Assembly (NCBI RefSeq): GCF_963924675.1
Contig: NC_089231.1
Location: forward strand, 74,399,191-74,463,190
Direction: 5' to 3'
Source of the DNA: Phocoena phocoena
Taxonomy: Eukaryota > Chordata > Mammalia > Artiodactyla > Phocoenidae
DNA length: 64,000 nt
The notes beneath the pieces were generated by a model. The model was given only the letters and a program-made list of their open reading frames with translations. It was not told the origin of the DNA and made no database searches. Within the stretch, counting starts at the first letter, position 1; every line of letters starts with the position of its first letter. Of this stretch, positions 20,011 through 31,900 are shown one piece after another. The position numbers were made by a program, and so were the translations under genes.

Positions 20011-20340
20011 TGCCCTTCACTCGTTTCTGACTCCTGCTGATTCCTCTCTTCAATCCCATTGCAAAGGGTAGAGATAAGGATATCAGTTCAGTATATTACC
20101 TGTCAATAACAACAATAAAAACCATCATCACCATAATCATCTGAGCATTTAATGGTTTATTTTTAAAGCTATATCAAAATGTCATGTTCCTGTGTCTCGT
20201 TTCAGGTAATCTCTGTGTCTTGTTTCTCAGCTGAAAAGTGGGAATCACAGTCGTCAAATGAGATATTGTAACTCTTTGGAAATTGTGCCTTTTCAGAATC
20301 TTACTTTCCCCTTGGGGCTTCAAAAGACTACCAAGTGAAG

Positions 20341-20490
20341 TGGTTGTTTAATGGGTATAGAGTTTCACTTTTGCAAGATGAAAAAGTTGTGAATATACTT
20401 AAAACTACTAATTCATACACTTAGAAATAATTAAGATGGTAAATTTGATGTTTTAGTTTTTACCAAAATAATACTTAAAAAAAAAAAAAA
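20341..20490 (+). repeat. Very short L1 3' end insertion
   Basis: An L1 3' UTR end (GGGTATAGAGTTTCACTTTT) followed by an A tail. Flanked by AAAAGACTACCAAGTGA (20322-20338) and AAAAAACTACCAAGTGA (20491-20507). Confidence 0.82.
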
Positions 20491-20499
20491 AAAAAACTA

Positions 20500-21490
20500 C
20501 CAAGTGAGACATCTGAGGAGCTGTCCCAGAAGAGGGATGATGTTTCTGTGGCTCCCAAAGGAGAGACCCGAGCCAGTCAGTGAACAGTGAGGGAAGCAAG
20601 CAGGAAATCTCTGGCAATGGGCAGAAAAAGCTGCATGTGGGAAGGTTCACACCAGGTCAAGGGAAGTGCTCCAGCAGGGGCTGAGGAGCCGCAGAAATGC
20701 AGAGCTGCACTGTGGGCACAGGGTTGGACTTGATGATTGCTAGGGTCCCTTCCACCTCAAGAGGCTGAAGGAGTTGAACTGAGTCAAGTTGAGCAAATGC
20801 TAGAACTTTCCATTCACAGACTGTCAAATTTTATTATGCTATATTTGAGGAACAGAAATTTAGGTAAAATCCAGTGCATGCTCTCATACTATAGGAGAAT
20901 ATAACTTGGTATGACTTTTCTGGTAGGAATCCACTGCTAAAAATTTATCCAAGATAACAAATGGACAAGTGGACAAAATATGTTTATTTCCTAAGTGCTC
21001 TTTCCAAGCACTATTTTTGATAGCAGAAAACTTCAAACAACTTAAATGTCCATTAAGTGACCACTCGGTGACACTCAGAGGGTCGAGACGTCAATCTGAG
21101 TATCAAGCAGAAGGGAGATGTTTGGGGCAGGATGAGGGACAGCAAATACCAAGAGAGACTGGATGCTGCTCCTCTTTGCTTCTCTCCACAGCCTTCTCCT
21201 TCCTCTGCAGGTTGGCTTTCACTGCTTTAATATTCATGCAGCAGACGATGACTGCCTCAGCCTGGACAGCACGACTCACCGTTGGCTTAATGTTCCAGTC
21301 TCAGTTCCCATGAGCTTCTGATAGGTCCAGCTTGGCCCAGAAGTCCATTCCTGAGCCAGTCAGCTGTGGCTGCAGGATGGGGCCACATGGTACTCACTAG
21401 ATGTTAAGCCCATCCCCTAAGCAGGGGCTGTTGGGTGATGGGCACCCTGGAGGTGTCTACACTCACTCATCAGTGTGGTCCAGGACCAAC
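20500..21490. other. Intergenic, nothing gene-like
   Basis: No recognised coding or RNA gene. A segment near 20,820-21,060 has L1-like wording (CACTATTTTTGATAGCAGAA). Confidence 0.35.
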
Positions 21491-21625
21491 TGGCAGCATC
21501 TATAGCACCAGGCAGCTTCTTAGCAATGCAGATTCCCAGGTTCCACCCCATACCTAATGAATCAAAATCTGCATTTTAATAAGGTCCTCAGGGGTCAGTC
21601 TGCATTAAAGTTTGGAAGACACTGA
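21490..21625. repeat. Old DNA-transposon-like (MER type) fragment
   Basis: Contains AATGCAGATTCCCAGGTTCC and TGAATCAAAATCTGCATTTT, wording common to a nonautonomous hAT-like family whose name I cannot fix. Confidence 0.5.
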
Positions 21626-21689
21626 TTTATCACAAGAAAGGATGGTTCCTTCCCATTTTCTTCCTTCCTTCCTTCTTCCTCCACCCCCT

Positions 21690-22003
21690 TTCCTCATTAA
21701 AATGCCTTTACTGAGGTATAATTCACATACCATACAATTCACCCATTTATTTAAAGAGTACAATTGAATTTTTTTAGTATGTTTACAGAATTATACATCT
21801 ATCACCATAATAGATTTTACAGCATTTTGACTGCTCTAAAAAGAAGCCTGTACTCCTTGGCTGTCATCCCCTAATCCCCCCCACTCCCCCCACCCCAGCC
21901 CCTGGCAATCACTAATCTACTTTGTCTCTAGGGATTTGCCTACTCTGGATATTTCATGTAAGTGGAGTCATACAGTATGTGACATTTTGTGTCTGTCTTC
22001 TTT
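21690..22003 (-). repeat. Old L1 3' UTR/ORF2 end, antisense
   Basis: Reads TACTGAGGTATAATTCACAT, GCCCCTGGCAATCACTAATC and GATATTTCATGTAAGTGGAG. Confidence 0.75.
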
Positions 22004-22133
22004 CACTTTTTTCTTTGGCTGTGCCTTGCAGCTTGCAGGATCCTAGTTCTCCGACCAGGAATCAAACCCGGGCCCCCTGCAGTGGAAGCACAGAGTCCTA
22101 ACCACTGGACTCCCAGGGAAGTCCCTGTTGGGA
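22004..22133 (-). repeat. Short CHR-type SINE, antisense
   Basis: Reads TCTTTGGCTGTGCCTTGCAG to CACTGGACTCCCAGGGAAGT. It sits at the join between two L1 segments; no clear duplication was found. Confidence 0.82.
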
Positions 22134-23948
22134 GTTTTTAAAAATTACGGATTCAATTTCATTACTGGTAATTGGTCTCCTTATATTTTCCATTTCTTCC
22201 TGCCTCAGTCTTGGTAGACTGTACATTTCTAGCAATATACCCTTTTCTTCTAGGTTGTCCATTTAATTGACATATAATTGTTTGTAGTAATCTCTTATGA
22301 TCCTTTGTATTTCTGTGGTGTTGGTTGTAACTTCCCTTTCATTTTTAATTATTTATTGGAGCCCTTTTTCTTTTTTTGATGAGTCTGACTAAATTTTCTC
22401 TTTTCAAAGAAACACCTCTTAGTTTCATTGATCTTATTTGTTGCCTTTTAAATCTCTATTGCACTTATTTCTGCTCTGATCTTTATGATTTCTTTCCTTC
22501 AACTAATTTTGAGTTTTGTTTGCTCTTCTTTTTCTAGTTCCTTTAGGTGTAAAGTTTGGTTGTTTGAGATTTCTTTTCTTGTTTCTGAGGTAGGCTTGTA
22601 TCACTATAAATTCTCCTCTTAGAACTGCTTTTGCCGCATCCCAAAGATTTTGGATCACTGCGTTTCCATTTTCTTTTGTCTCCAGGTATTTTTTTATTTC
22701 CTCTTTGATTTCTTTGGTGAACAATTTGTTGTTCAGTAGCATATTGTTTAGTCTCCACATGTTGGTATTTTTTGCCATTTTTTTCTTGTAGTTGACTTCT
22801 AGCTATCACTGTGGCTGGAAAAGATGCTTGATATAATTTCAGTTCTCTTAAATTTATTGACACTCGTGATCTTTCCTGGAGAATGTTCCATGTGCCCTTG
22901 GAAAGAATTTTCAGTCTGCAGCTTTTGGATAAAAAGTTCTACTTACATCTATTAAGTCCATCTGGTCTAATGTGTCACTTAAGGCCAGTGTTTCCTTATT
23001 GATTTTCTGTCTGGATGATCTGTCCATTGATGTAAATGTGATGTTAAAGTCCCCTACAATGATATGTTACTGTCAACTTCTCCCTTTATATTTGTTAGTA
23101 TTTGCCTTATGTATTTAGATGCTCCTGTGTTGGGTACATATATAATTGTTGTATCTTCTTATTGGCTAGATCCCTTTATCATTATCTAATGTCCTTCTTT
23201 GTCTCATTATGGTCTTTGTTTTAAAGTCTGTTTTGTCTGATATAAGTATTGCTATCTCAACCTTCTTTTTATTTCCATTTGCATGGAATACCTTTTCCCA
23301 TCCCCTCACTTTCAATCTGTTTGTCTTTAGATCTGAAGTGAATCTTTTGTAGGCACTATATATATGGGTCTTTTTTTTTTTTAACCATTCACCCACTCTA
23401 AATCTTTTAATTGGAGCATTTAATACATTTACATTTAAAGTAATTATTGATAGATATGTATTTGTTGCCATTGTGTTAACTGTTTTCTGGTTGTTTTTGT
23501 AGTTCTCTTTTGTTCGTTTCTTCTTTTTTTGCTTTCTTCCTCTGTGATTTGATGGCTATCCTTAGTGTTGTTTGGATTCCTTTGTCTTTCTTGTGTGTGT
23601 ATCTATCATAGGTTTTTGGGTTGTGGTTACTATGAGGTTTATATATAACAATCATATATACATATGTGATTATTTTAAGTTGATCTCTTAAGTTTGAACA
23701 CATTCTAACCACCCTGCATATTTACTCACCACTGCGTATAATATTTAATGTTTTTGAAACCATATTTTATGTCTTTTTGTTTTGCGTAGCCCGTAACTAC
23801 TGATTATGGATATAGATAATTTTACTACTTTTGTCTTTTAACCTTTCTACTAGCCTTATAAGTGGTTGACCTACTACCTTTACTGTATATTTGCCTTTAC
23901 ATTTTTCCTTTAGTAATTGGTATATTTCTAGTTGTGGTCTTTTCTTTT

Positions 23949-24241
23949 TTAAAGATTTATCATTTATTTATTTATTTAATCTATTTTTGGCTGCATCCGG
24001 TCTTAGTTGTGGCATGCAGGATCTTTCATTGCATGCACAGGCTTCTCTCTAGTTGTGGCGTGTGGGTTTTCTCTTTTCTAGTTGTGGCACACAGGCTCCA
24101 GGGCATGTGGGCTCTGTAGCTGTGGTGCGTGGGCTTAGTTGCCCCGTGGCATGTGGGATCTTAGTTCCCTGACCAGGGATTGAACCCATGTCCCCTGCAT
24201 TGTAAGGTGGATTCTTTACCACTGGACCACCAGGGAAATCC
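23949..24241 (-). repeat. CHR-type SINE, antisense, nested in L1
   Basis: Reads CTATTTTTGGCTGCATCCGG to GACCACCAGGGAAATCC. Target-site duplication: TGTGGTCTTTTCTTTT (23933-23948) and TGTGGTCTTTTCCTTT (24242-24257). Confidence 0.92.
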
Positions 24242-25904
24242 TGTGGTCTTTTCCTTTTCACTCAGAGAAGTCCCTTTCACATTTCTTGTTAAGCTGGCTT
24301 ATTGGTACTGAACTCTTTTAGCTTTTGCTTGTCTGTAAAACTCTTTGTCTTCCCTTCAAATCTGAATTATAACCTTGCTGGGTAGAATATTCTTGGTTGT
24401 AGGTTTTTTCATTTCATCACTTTAAATATATTGTGCCATTTCCTTCTGGCCTGCAAAGTTTCTGCTGAAAAGTCAGCTGACAGTCTTATAGGAGTTCCCT
24501 TGTATGTAACTACTTCCTTTTCCCTTGCTGCTTTTAATGTTCTCTCTTTAATTTTTTTTCTATTTTAATTACAATGTGTCTTGGTGTGGACCTCTTTGTG
24601 ATGATCTTGTTTAGGACTCTGTGCTTCCTGGTCCTGGATGTCTGCTTCCTTTCCTTGGATAGGGAAGTTTTCAGCTATTATGTATTCAAGTAAGTTCTCT
24701 GCCTCTTTCTGTCTCTCTTCTCCTTCTGGGACCCTATAATGTGAACTTCAGTATGCTTGATGTTGTCCCAGAGGTACCTTAAACCATTCTTATTTTTCAA
24801 AATTCTTTTTCCTTTTTTGTGTTCAGTTTGGGTGATTTCCACTACTCTGTCTTCCAGTTTGCTGATCTGTTCTTCTGTATAATCTATTCTATTGTTGATT
24901 CCTTCTTGTGTATTTTTTATTTCCACTATTGTATTCTTCGGCTGTTTGGTTCTTCTTTATATTTTGTTAAGCGTCTGTGTTCATCCATTCTTCTCCTGAG
25001 TTCATTGAACATCTTTATAATAATTACCTGGAATTCTTTAATGGTTAGATTACTTACCTCCACTTTGCTTAGTCTTTTTCTAGGGTTTTACCTTGTTCCT
25101 TTGTTTGGAACATATTCCTCTATTGCTTCATTTTGCCTAATTCTGTTTTTAGTTCTATGTATTAGGTAGATTGGATACAATTCTCAATCTTGGAGAAGTG
25201 GCCGTATATAAGAGATGTCCTGTGGGGCCTAGCAGCACCTTCTCCTCTGGTTACCAGAGCTATACACTCTAGGGGTGCCCCCATGTGGGTTTCATGGGTC
25301 CATCTGTTGTCACAGGGCTGACTACTTTGAGCACACTGGTAGGCAGGGCTGGCCTCCAGCCCAGTTGGCTGCCAGGCCCTGCCTTGTGTGGAGGCTGCTG
25401 GCCTACTGGTGGGCGGGGCATATCCCTGCATGGCTGGCTGTTCAGCTTGGGGATCCTGGGATCCCCAACTGGCTGGTGGCGGTAAGGCCCTGGTACTAAT
25501 AGGCTAGTAGGAGGACTCCAAAATGGCACTTGGCAGAACCAATGTCATGGTAGAATGAGCTCCTAAAAATGGCTGCCACCAGAGTCTGTGTCCCCATGGG
25601 GAGTCCCAGTTGCCTGCTGCCTCTCCTGGAGGCCCTCTGAGATCAGCAAGTGGGTCTGACCCAGGCTCCTTTCAAATTATTGCCTCTGTACTAGGTCTCA
25701 GAGCATGTGAAATTTTGCATATGTCCTTTAAGAGCCAAGTCTGTTTTGTATAGCCCTCTGGTTCTCCCATACAGAAGCCCCTCTCATCTTCAAAGCCAGA
25801 CGTTTTGGGGCTGGACTCTTCTGGATGGCCTACCCTGAAGGTGTGGGTCTTAACTATACTGTATCTCTGCCCCTCCTATCTGCCTGGCTGTGGTTCCCTT
25901 TCTT

Positions 25905-26029
25905 TCTTTTTTTTTTCTTTTTGGCCACACTGCACAGCTTGTGGGATCTTAGTTCCCTGACCAGGGATTGAACCCAGGCCCTTGGCAGTGAAAACAGAGT
26001 CTTAACTACTGGACCTCCAGGGAATTCCC
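25905..26029 (-). repeat. Short CHR-type SINE, antisense, nested in L1
   Basis: Reads CTTTTTGGCCACACTGCACA to TGGACCTCCAGGGAATTCCC. Target-site duplication about TGTGGTTCCCTTTCTTTC (25889) and TGTAGTTCCTTCTTTCC (26030). Confidence 0.88.
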
Positions 26030-26637
26030 TGTAGTTCCTTCTTTCCATCTTTAGTTGTGGAAAATCTGCTAGTCTTCAGGTCATTCTCATCAATAGTTGA
26101 TCTGTAAATAGTTGTAATTTTGGTGTGCCGATGGGTGGAGGTGAGCTCTGGGTCTTTCCACTCCATCATCTTGGCCACACCCATAAATGTCTAATTCAAA
26201 GACACCCAGTCTACAGTATTTCCTTAGAGCAGCCCAAGCTATGACAGATTTTGGTGCTGAGAAGTGGGGTGCTGCTATAACAATTACCTAAAAATGTGGA
26301 AGCAGCTTTTGAACTGGGGAAAGGGCGGAGGTTGGAAGAATTTGGAAGTACATGCTAGAAAGATAGATGTTTCTGGTGAGGGCTCAGAAAGAAAAGAGGA
26401 GAGGTGGAGAGAAAGCTTTCATTTTCTTAGCAAACACATAAATAATCATGAAAAGAGTGTTGGCAGAAATATGGATGGTAAGGTCCACTTTGTTGAGGTC
26501 TTAGAGGGAAATGAGGAACATGGTGTTGCACAATGGAGAACAGACGATCCTTGTTATAAAGTGGCAAAGAACTTGGCTGAACTGTGTCCTAGTGTTTTTG
26601 CAAGGTACAGCTGGAGAGCAATGAAAATGAATATTCA

Positions 26638-26781
26638 ATAACTGAATTATTTTGCTGTACACTTGAAACTAACACAATATTGTAAGTCAACTATACTCCA
26701 ATAAAATTTAATAAAAAAGAAAAAATCCTGCTGCAAGTAAAAGATCAAAGTTAAATATTTAAGTCATATTTGTAAAAAAAA
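26638..26781 (+). repeat. L1 3' end with a short extra 3' segment and second A tail
   Basis: L1 3' end text (TTTGCTGTACACTTGAAACT, TCAACTATACTCCAATAAAA) ends in an A-rich tail to about 26,725. It is followed by 48 nt of other sequence (26,726-26,773) and a second A run (26,774-26,781). The whole is bounded by a perfect duplication GAAAATGAATATTCA (26,623-26,637 and 26,782-26,796). Confidence 0.85.
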
Positions 26782-27615
26782 GAAAATGAATATTCAGTGA
26801 AGAGATTTACAAATAAAGTGTTTGGAGAGTAGCTTGCTTCCTCCTGACTGCTTACAATAAAATGTGAAAGGAAAGATATGACTTAAAGAAGGAATTGTTA
26901 AGCAAAGGGAACCAGAATTTAATGCTTTGGAAAATTCTCAGCCTGTCCATATCCCAAAAAATGAGCAAATGTGTTTGGAAGAGAACACTAAACGGTGTGG
27001 ATGGACTATCAAATGATAAGAGATTATTGGATTATAGGAACAGAAACACTGCCTGTTTGTGCTGAAGGGGACTGAGATGGGAAGAAATGCTTTCAGATGT
27101 TGATTCTACCGGACAGGATGATAAAGCTACTTGGCTATGAATGTGCACTATTCAAGAAAGGGGAAGAATGATCCCACAAGCAATTCAGAAATCATCAGGG
27201 CCATCACCTTGGTTTCAACAGGACAGACAGGTTTCATCTGAAGTCATCTGAAGTCAGGACCCTTGCCTGGGCAGAGCTGCAAAGGTAGGACCACAACCCA
27301 GTGGATCCAGAGGGCAGAGCATCAAACCAAAGAGGATTATTCTCGAGCCTTAAGATCTAAAGGTATTTGCCTTGCTAGAATTGGACTTGGTTGGGACCCA
27401 TCACTCCTTTCTTCCTTCTGATTACTCCTTTCTTTCTTCTGATTACTCCTTTTTGGAATGAGAATGTCTACCCTATGCCTATCCCACCACTGTATTTTGG
27501 AAGTAGATAACTTATCTGGTTCCACAGGTTCACAGCTAGAGAGGAATTTTGTTTCAAGATGAATCATACCTAGAGTGTCACCTATATCTGATTTAGATAG
27601 TATTTAGATACTTTA

Positions 27616-27755
27616 TTTTTTTAAGGAAGGCTTTATTCTTTTTTGACTGCACCACACAGTATGTGGGATCTTAGTTCCCTGACCAGGGATTGAACCCATG
27701 CCCCCTGCAATGGAAGCATGGTGTCTTAACCACTGGACCACCAGGGAAGTCCAAC
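27616..27755 (-). repeat. Short CHR-type SINE, antisense
   Basis: Reads TTTTTTGACTGCACCACACA to GGACCACCAGGGAAGTCC. Target-site duplication: AGTATTTAGATACTTTA (27,599-27,615) and AGTATCTAGATACTTTA (27,756-27,772). Confidence 0.93.
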
Positions 27756-27959
27756 AGTATCTAGATACTTTAGACATTAGAGTTGATTCTGATGAGTTAA
27801 GACTTTGGAGCTGTTGGAATGAAGTGAATATATTTTGCATGTGAGAAGACATGCATCTGCAGGGCCACATATTTTGTAATAGCAGCCTGAACTGACAAAG
27901 ACAGATCATGTTTTCCTTACAGGACCCTGGGTTTGATTTTGCTTGAAAGCCATAGCTTA

Positions 27960-28715
27960 ATTTTAGCCCTGGTTGCCATCTAGAGAGACTAAAAAATTTC
28001 AAAATCATCAAGTCCTGACTCCTTATTGTTCAATAATTTATCTCTCTTCTCCCATTTTACTACAAGAAGGAAGACGAAACCAGGCAGCACCTTCTGTTTG
28101 GTAACTGCTTTAGTTAGATCACCCAGTTCACTAGGAACATTTTCTCTTTCCACATACTTGCAGATGATACTATTGCTAAACCTTCTGCCACTTCATAACA
28201 ATGATCCTCTTTCCTTCAGTTTCCAATAACATGTTCCTTACTCCCTTTTGAGCACTCATTGGCAGCATCATCAAAGTCCAGATTCCTACTAAATTTGTTC
28301 AAGATAATTTAGGCTATCTCTAACACACTCCTCAAAATCTTTCCTGCTTCTGTCCACTGCCTGGTTCCAAACCACTCCCACATTTTAGGTAGTTGTTATG
28401 ACAGCACCCCATTTCCAGGCACCAAAATCTGTATTAGTTATCTATGCTGCATGACAAATTGCCCCTAAATTTAGTGCTTTAAAAACACTTATTATCTCAC
28501 AGTTTCTGTGGGTCAGGAATTTGGACACAGCTTAGCTGGGTGCCCCTGGTACAGAAGGTTGCAATCAAGTTGTTGGCCAAGGCTGCAATCATCTCAGGGT
28601 TCAACTAGGTGAGGATTCATTCTAAGCTCACTTATGTGACCACCGGCCAGGCCTCAGGTTCTCACTGACAGTTGGTGAGACATTAGTTCCTTGACATATG
28701 GAGCCCTCTATTGGG
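27960..28715. other. Intergenic, LTR-like old repeat in part
   Basis: The part at 28,430-28,715 (TATTATCTCACAGTTTCTGT, GGGTCAGGAATTTGGACACA) looks like an ancient LTR or MER family; the rest is unassigned. No gene was seen. Confidence 0.4.
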
Positions 28716-28719
28716 CAAC

Positions 28720-29125
28720 TATAGTGGGCTGACTAGTATCCCCTCCCCCATTCATGTTCACATGGAACCTCAGAATGTGGAAATAGGGTCTCTGCAGATG
28801 TAATTAGTTAGGTTAAGATGAGGTCATACTAAATTTGGGTGGGCCCTAAATCCAATGACTGCTGTCCTCATAAGAAGAGAGAACATAGAGGCACACAGAA
28901 AAGGTCATGTGGAGATGGAGGCAGAGATTAGAATAATGTACCTATAAGCCAAGGAATGCCAAGGACTGCTGGAAGACTCCACTCTTCCCTAGAGTCTTCA
29001 GAGGGAGCATGGCCCTTATGACACCTGGATTTCAGACTTTTGGCCTCCAGAACTGTAGAGAATTTCTGTTGTTTTAAGCCACCCAGTTTGTGGTAGTTTG
29101 TTATGGCAGCCCCAGGAAACTAATA
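28720..29125 (+). mobile_element. MLT1-type MaLR LTR, sense
   Basis: Contains GGAAATAGGGTCTCTGCAGA, GGTGGGCCCTAAATCCAATG, CCTCATAAGAAGAGAGAACA and the 3' end AAGCCACCCAGTTTGTGGTA with AACTAATAAAG. It lies downstream of the MaLR internal region in the same orientation and may be its 3' LTR. Confidence 0.8.
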
Positions 29126-29815
29126 AAGCAGCTCACATTTTTGACCTGCCTTTCCTCAGAGCAAATAAGCAAGAGAATAGGAGAGAGAGGGTACCCAAGA
29201 TGGAAGCCACAGACTTTTTGCAACCTAATCTCAGACATGCCATCCCATCATTAGAACCAAGTCACTCGATCAGCCCACGAGCAGGGTGAGGGGATTAAAC
29301 AAGATCATGAATACCCAGAGGTGGGCATCATTGAAGGCTATCTTAGGCTATCTGCTACCTCCCCAGCAAAAAAATGGAAAAAATGGAGGAAACCTCTCCT
29401 TCCTCAGGGCTCTGCCTTCTCCATTCCTTGATTCCTTCAACAAATATTTATTAAACACCTACAGTGGGCCAGCTGTTGGGGATGTGACCAATAATACAGA
29501 CAAGGTTCTTTCCCTTGAGAGTATTTAGTCTAGTGTGGGAGAGAACACTAAAGAAAAAAAGCAAGTGGATATATAAATTAAAATTGTGATAAGTACAACG
29601 AAGTAAATTATGAGGTAATAGGAATATCTGATTTAGATTGAACCAAGGGTCAGGCCTACTCTTTCTGATAAAATAGTATTTCGAATGTGGTTGAAGACTG
29701 TGTAGAAATTGGGCTGTGTGTGTGTGTTGGGTGGGGAGAGTAAGTCTCTAGATAGATAGTAATGTGCAGATAACAGCCAATAAGTTTAACTGCCAGACTC
29801 AGAACATTTAAGGCA
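29125..29815. other. Intergenic, unassigned
   Basis: A block near 29,430-29,640 (AACAAATATTTATTAAACAC) resembles other old repeat blocks at 14,340 and 33,890-34,390. No gene was seen. Confidence 0.35.
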
Positions 29816-29902
29816 GGGATTTCATCTCTGCATCTCTACTATGTAGCACAGTGCCCGGCACAGAGAGGCACTTGATAAATTCTTAATGAATGAATGAATC
29901 CA
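29815..29902 (+). repeat. L2 LINE 3' end
   Basis: Shows the L2 terminal pattern: AGCACAGTGCCCGGCACAGA then TAAATTCTTAATGAATGAAT. Confidence 0.65.
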
Positions 29903-29904
29903 AG

Positions 29905-30532
29905 GTACCTTCTATTTCCTAACTGTTATAGATAATGTCAATTCAAGTCATTTTGAAGTTTTCTTCCAAAGTTCACTGCTGGATCACTGTTCTTATTTGT
30001 ATTAGGTAGCATAAACAAAGCTGCTATAATAAAAAGACGTAAATAGATAAAAGCTCAACACAAGAGGTTTTTTTTTTTTTTTCCTCATGTAACAATGCTG
30101 AGTGGGTGTTTAGGTCAACAGGGCAGAGTTCTCCTCCACCCAGGTATCTTCCATCTTAAAGCCTTGCCTTCTCCAGAACCTGGTCATCATCTTCCAGCTG
30201 GCAGAGTAAGTAACAGCATCTGTTGACAGATTTTCTGGTCCAGGCCTGGATATGTGCACATCCCTTCTGCTCACTTTCCACTGGGGGAGAGCATAGGCAT
30301 ATGGCCACTTTAAGGGGGTTGAGGAATGTACTGTAGGTGTATGGCCAACAAAGAGAACAACTAAATAAGTCAAATACTTGACTTATTCTCTGGTACATTA
30401 CTCAAGAACCTCAAATTAACCAGATAAAAAAGAACTCTGGATTCCCTGCTTTCACTCTCATCTGAGTCTTTCATTCACTGAATGGCACCACCATCCATGC
30501 AAGTTGCTTAAGGCAGTCTCCTGGAAGTTATT
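29905..30532. other. Intergenic, possible antisense LTR remnant
   Basis: TATTAGGTAGCATAAACAAA onwards (30,000-30,350) resembles an antisense MaLR-like LTR, weakly. No gene was seen. Confidence 0.3.
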
Positions 30533-30544
30533 CTTGATTTGTTT

Positions 30545-30662
30545 TTGTTTTTTTGGCCGTGCTACGTGGGATGTGGGATCTTAGTTCTCCACCAGAGATC
30601 GAACCCATGACCCCTGCAGTGGAAGTGCAGAGTCTTAACCACTGGACCGCCAGGGAAGTCCC
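30545..30662 (-). repeat. Short CHR-type SINE, antisense
   Basis: Reads TTTTTTTGGCCGTGCTACGT to GGACCGCCAGGGAAGTCC. Target-site duplication CTTGATTTGTTT at 30,533-30,544 and 30,663-30,674. Confidence 0.92.
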
Positions 30663-30799
30663 CTTGATTTGTTTCTTATTTTCATCTTCCACGTGGAGTC
30701 CTTCAGGAAGCCCTTTCAACTCTACCTCCAAAACATATCATAAACCCATCTATTCTATCTTTACTGCCACTTTCTTAGTTCAAGCTTCATAATAATCTG

Positions 30800-31437
30800 G
30801 GTTATTCCAAAAGCATTTTAATAACTTTCCATGTCTCCACTTTCGCTTGCCAATATTTCATTCTCCATACAGCAGAGTCTTATCTTTTAAAACATAAATT
30901 TGATCATATCACTCTTTAGTTTAAAACCTTCCAGTGGCTTAGAATAAAACCCAAAGTTCTCACCATGACCCCTAAGGGTGTATATGATACAACCTCTGCC
31001 TACCTCTCCAACCTCATCCTTTATCACTCTCTGCTACTCACCCTGCTCCAGCTACAATGATCTTGCTGCTCCTTGACCACATTTACCTTACTTCCACTTT
31101 AAGACTTTTGCACTTGCTGTTCCATCTGCTCAGAAATCCCCTTGGATTTCCAATAGACAGTTCCTTCTCATTAGAGGTCTCAGCTTCAAGGTTACGGCCT
31201 GGGAGACCTTCCCTGATTATCTACTTGGAAAAAGCCCCCACACCGTTATTCTCTTACCTCAGCATCCTATTTATTTGCTTTTTAGTATCCACAAACTCTG
31301 TTTTTCCCTCTTTATTTTCTGCTTCCCTTTACTGAAAATAAGATCTATGAGCAGGTACTGTGTCTTTTTTCTACTGTTTCCCCAGGGTCGAGTAGGCGTG
31401 GCACACAGCTGTGCTCAGTAAATAAGTGAATGAATGA
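30800..31437 (+). repeat. L2 LINE 3' region
   Basis: Long L2-like text: AACCTTCCAGTGGCTTAGAA, CTGCCTACCTCTCCAACCTC, GCACTTGCTGTTCCATCTGC, then GCAGGTACTGTGTCTTTTTT and an AATGAATGAA end. Confidence 0.8.
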
Positions 31438-31499
31438 AGAGGCATCAAGAGGTAATTAACCAAAAGCTCCTGCAAGGTTCTTTGACAGATTGTTGGTGT

Positions 31500-31640
31500 C
31501 GTTTAAGGAGCACAAACCTGGGTTCCGCTTCGGACTTAACCACTTCTCAGCTGTGCGCAAATGAGTGCCGCTCTCTGAGGCCCTCAGTTGCCGCATCCGT
31601 TAACAGGAAATAAGCACAAACTTACCTGAAAAGGCCAAAT
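31500..31640 (+). repeat. MIR-like fragment upstream of the MAPKAPK5 promoter
   Basis: ACTTAACCACTTCTCAGCTG and CTGAGGCCCTCAGTTGCC fit the MIR core. Confidence 0.5.
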
Positions 31641-31900
31641 GCCTACTTTATAAAGGAGAAAGGAACTAAGAGAAGAAAAGGGCTTCACGTAAAATAAACG
31701 CTCCGTATATATAACTTATTATATATAATTGTTTTTACCGTAGGACCCGCCCGTGGCCTCAGTTTCCTCTTCTCTCTCACTAGTCGATATCCCCGGCTCC
31801 TTCCGCAGGGTGTTTCTGGCGCCACAAATCTCGTCCGCGCCGCTAAGAGAAAAGAGAAACGCTCCCGCAGCCACTAGAGTCCGGCGCTGAGGCCCAACAG

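Larger units (their letters stand above)
22134..26185 (-). mobile_element. L1 LINE 5' part, antisense: 5' UTR, ORF1, start of ORF2 (decayed)
   Basis: On the - strand this reads from a 5' UTR near 26,185 through ORF1-like protein at 24,926-24,678 (coiled-coil region with SKLEDRVVEITQTE) and into ORF2 at 23,471-23,166 (endonuclease start with SIITLNVNVLNAPIKR and LKVRGWEKVFHANGN) and 22,863-22,503 (IKEEIKKYLETKENGN, NLWDAAKAVLRG). Frames are broken by stops and frameshifts. The rest of the reverse transcriptase region and the C-terminus are missing at the 22,133 join. Two SINEs are nested inside. No protein function is expected. Confidence 0.85.
26210..27960 (+). mobile_element. ERVL-MaLR internal region (decayed)
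   Basis: Begins with wording typical of MaLR internal sequence (GGTGCTGAGAAGTGGGGTGC and CCTAAAAATGTGGAAGCAGC) and continues to GAGTTAAGACTTTGGAGCTG and TATTTTGCATGTGAGAAGAC. An old non-autonomous retrovirus-like element with no functional frame. Interrupted by an L1 3' end (26,638-26,781) and a SINE (27,616-27,755). Confidence 0.75.

Noticed and set aside
23166..25431. Several 75-115-codon frames on both strands
   Set aside because: L1 ORF1/ORF2 and 5' UTR remnants with frameshifts, or their opposite strand.
26264..26641. 125-codon plus-strand open frame
   Set aside because: Lies in decayed ERVL-MaLR internal sequence, which is non-coding in this family, and ends inside an L1 insertion.
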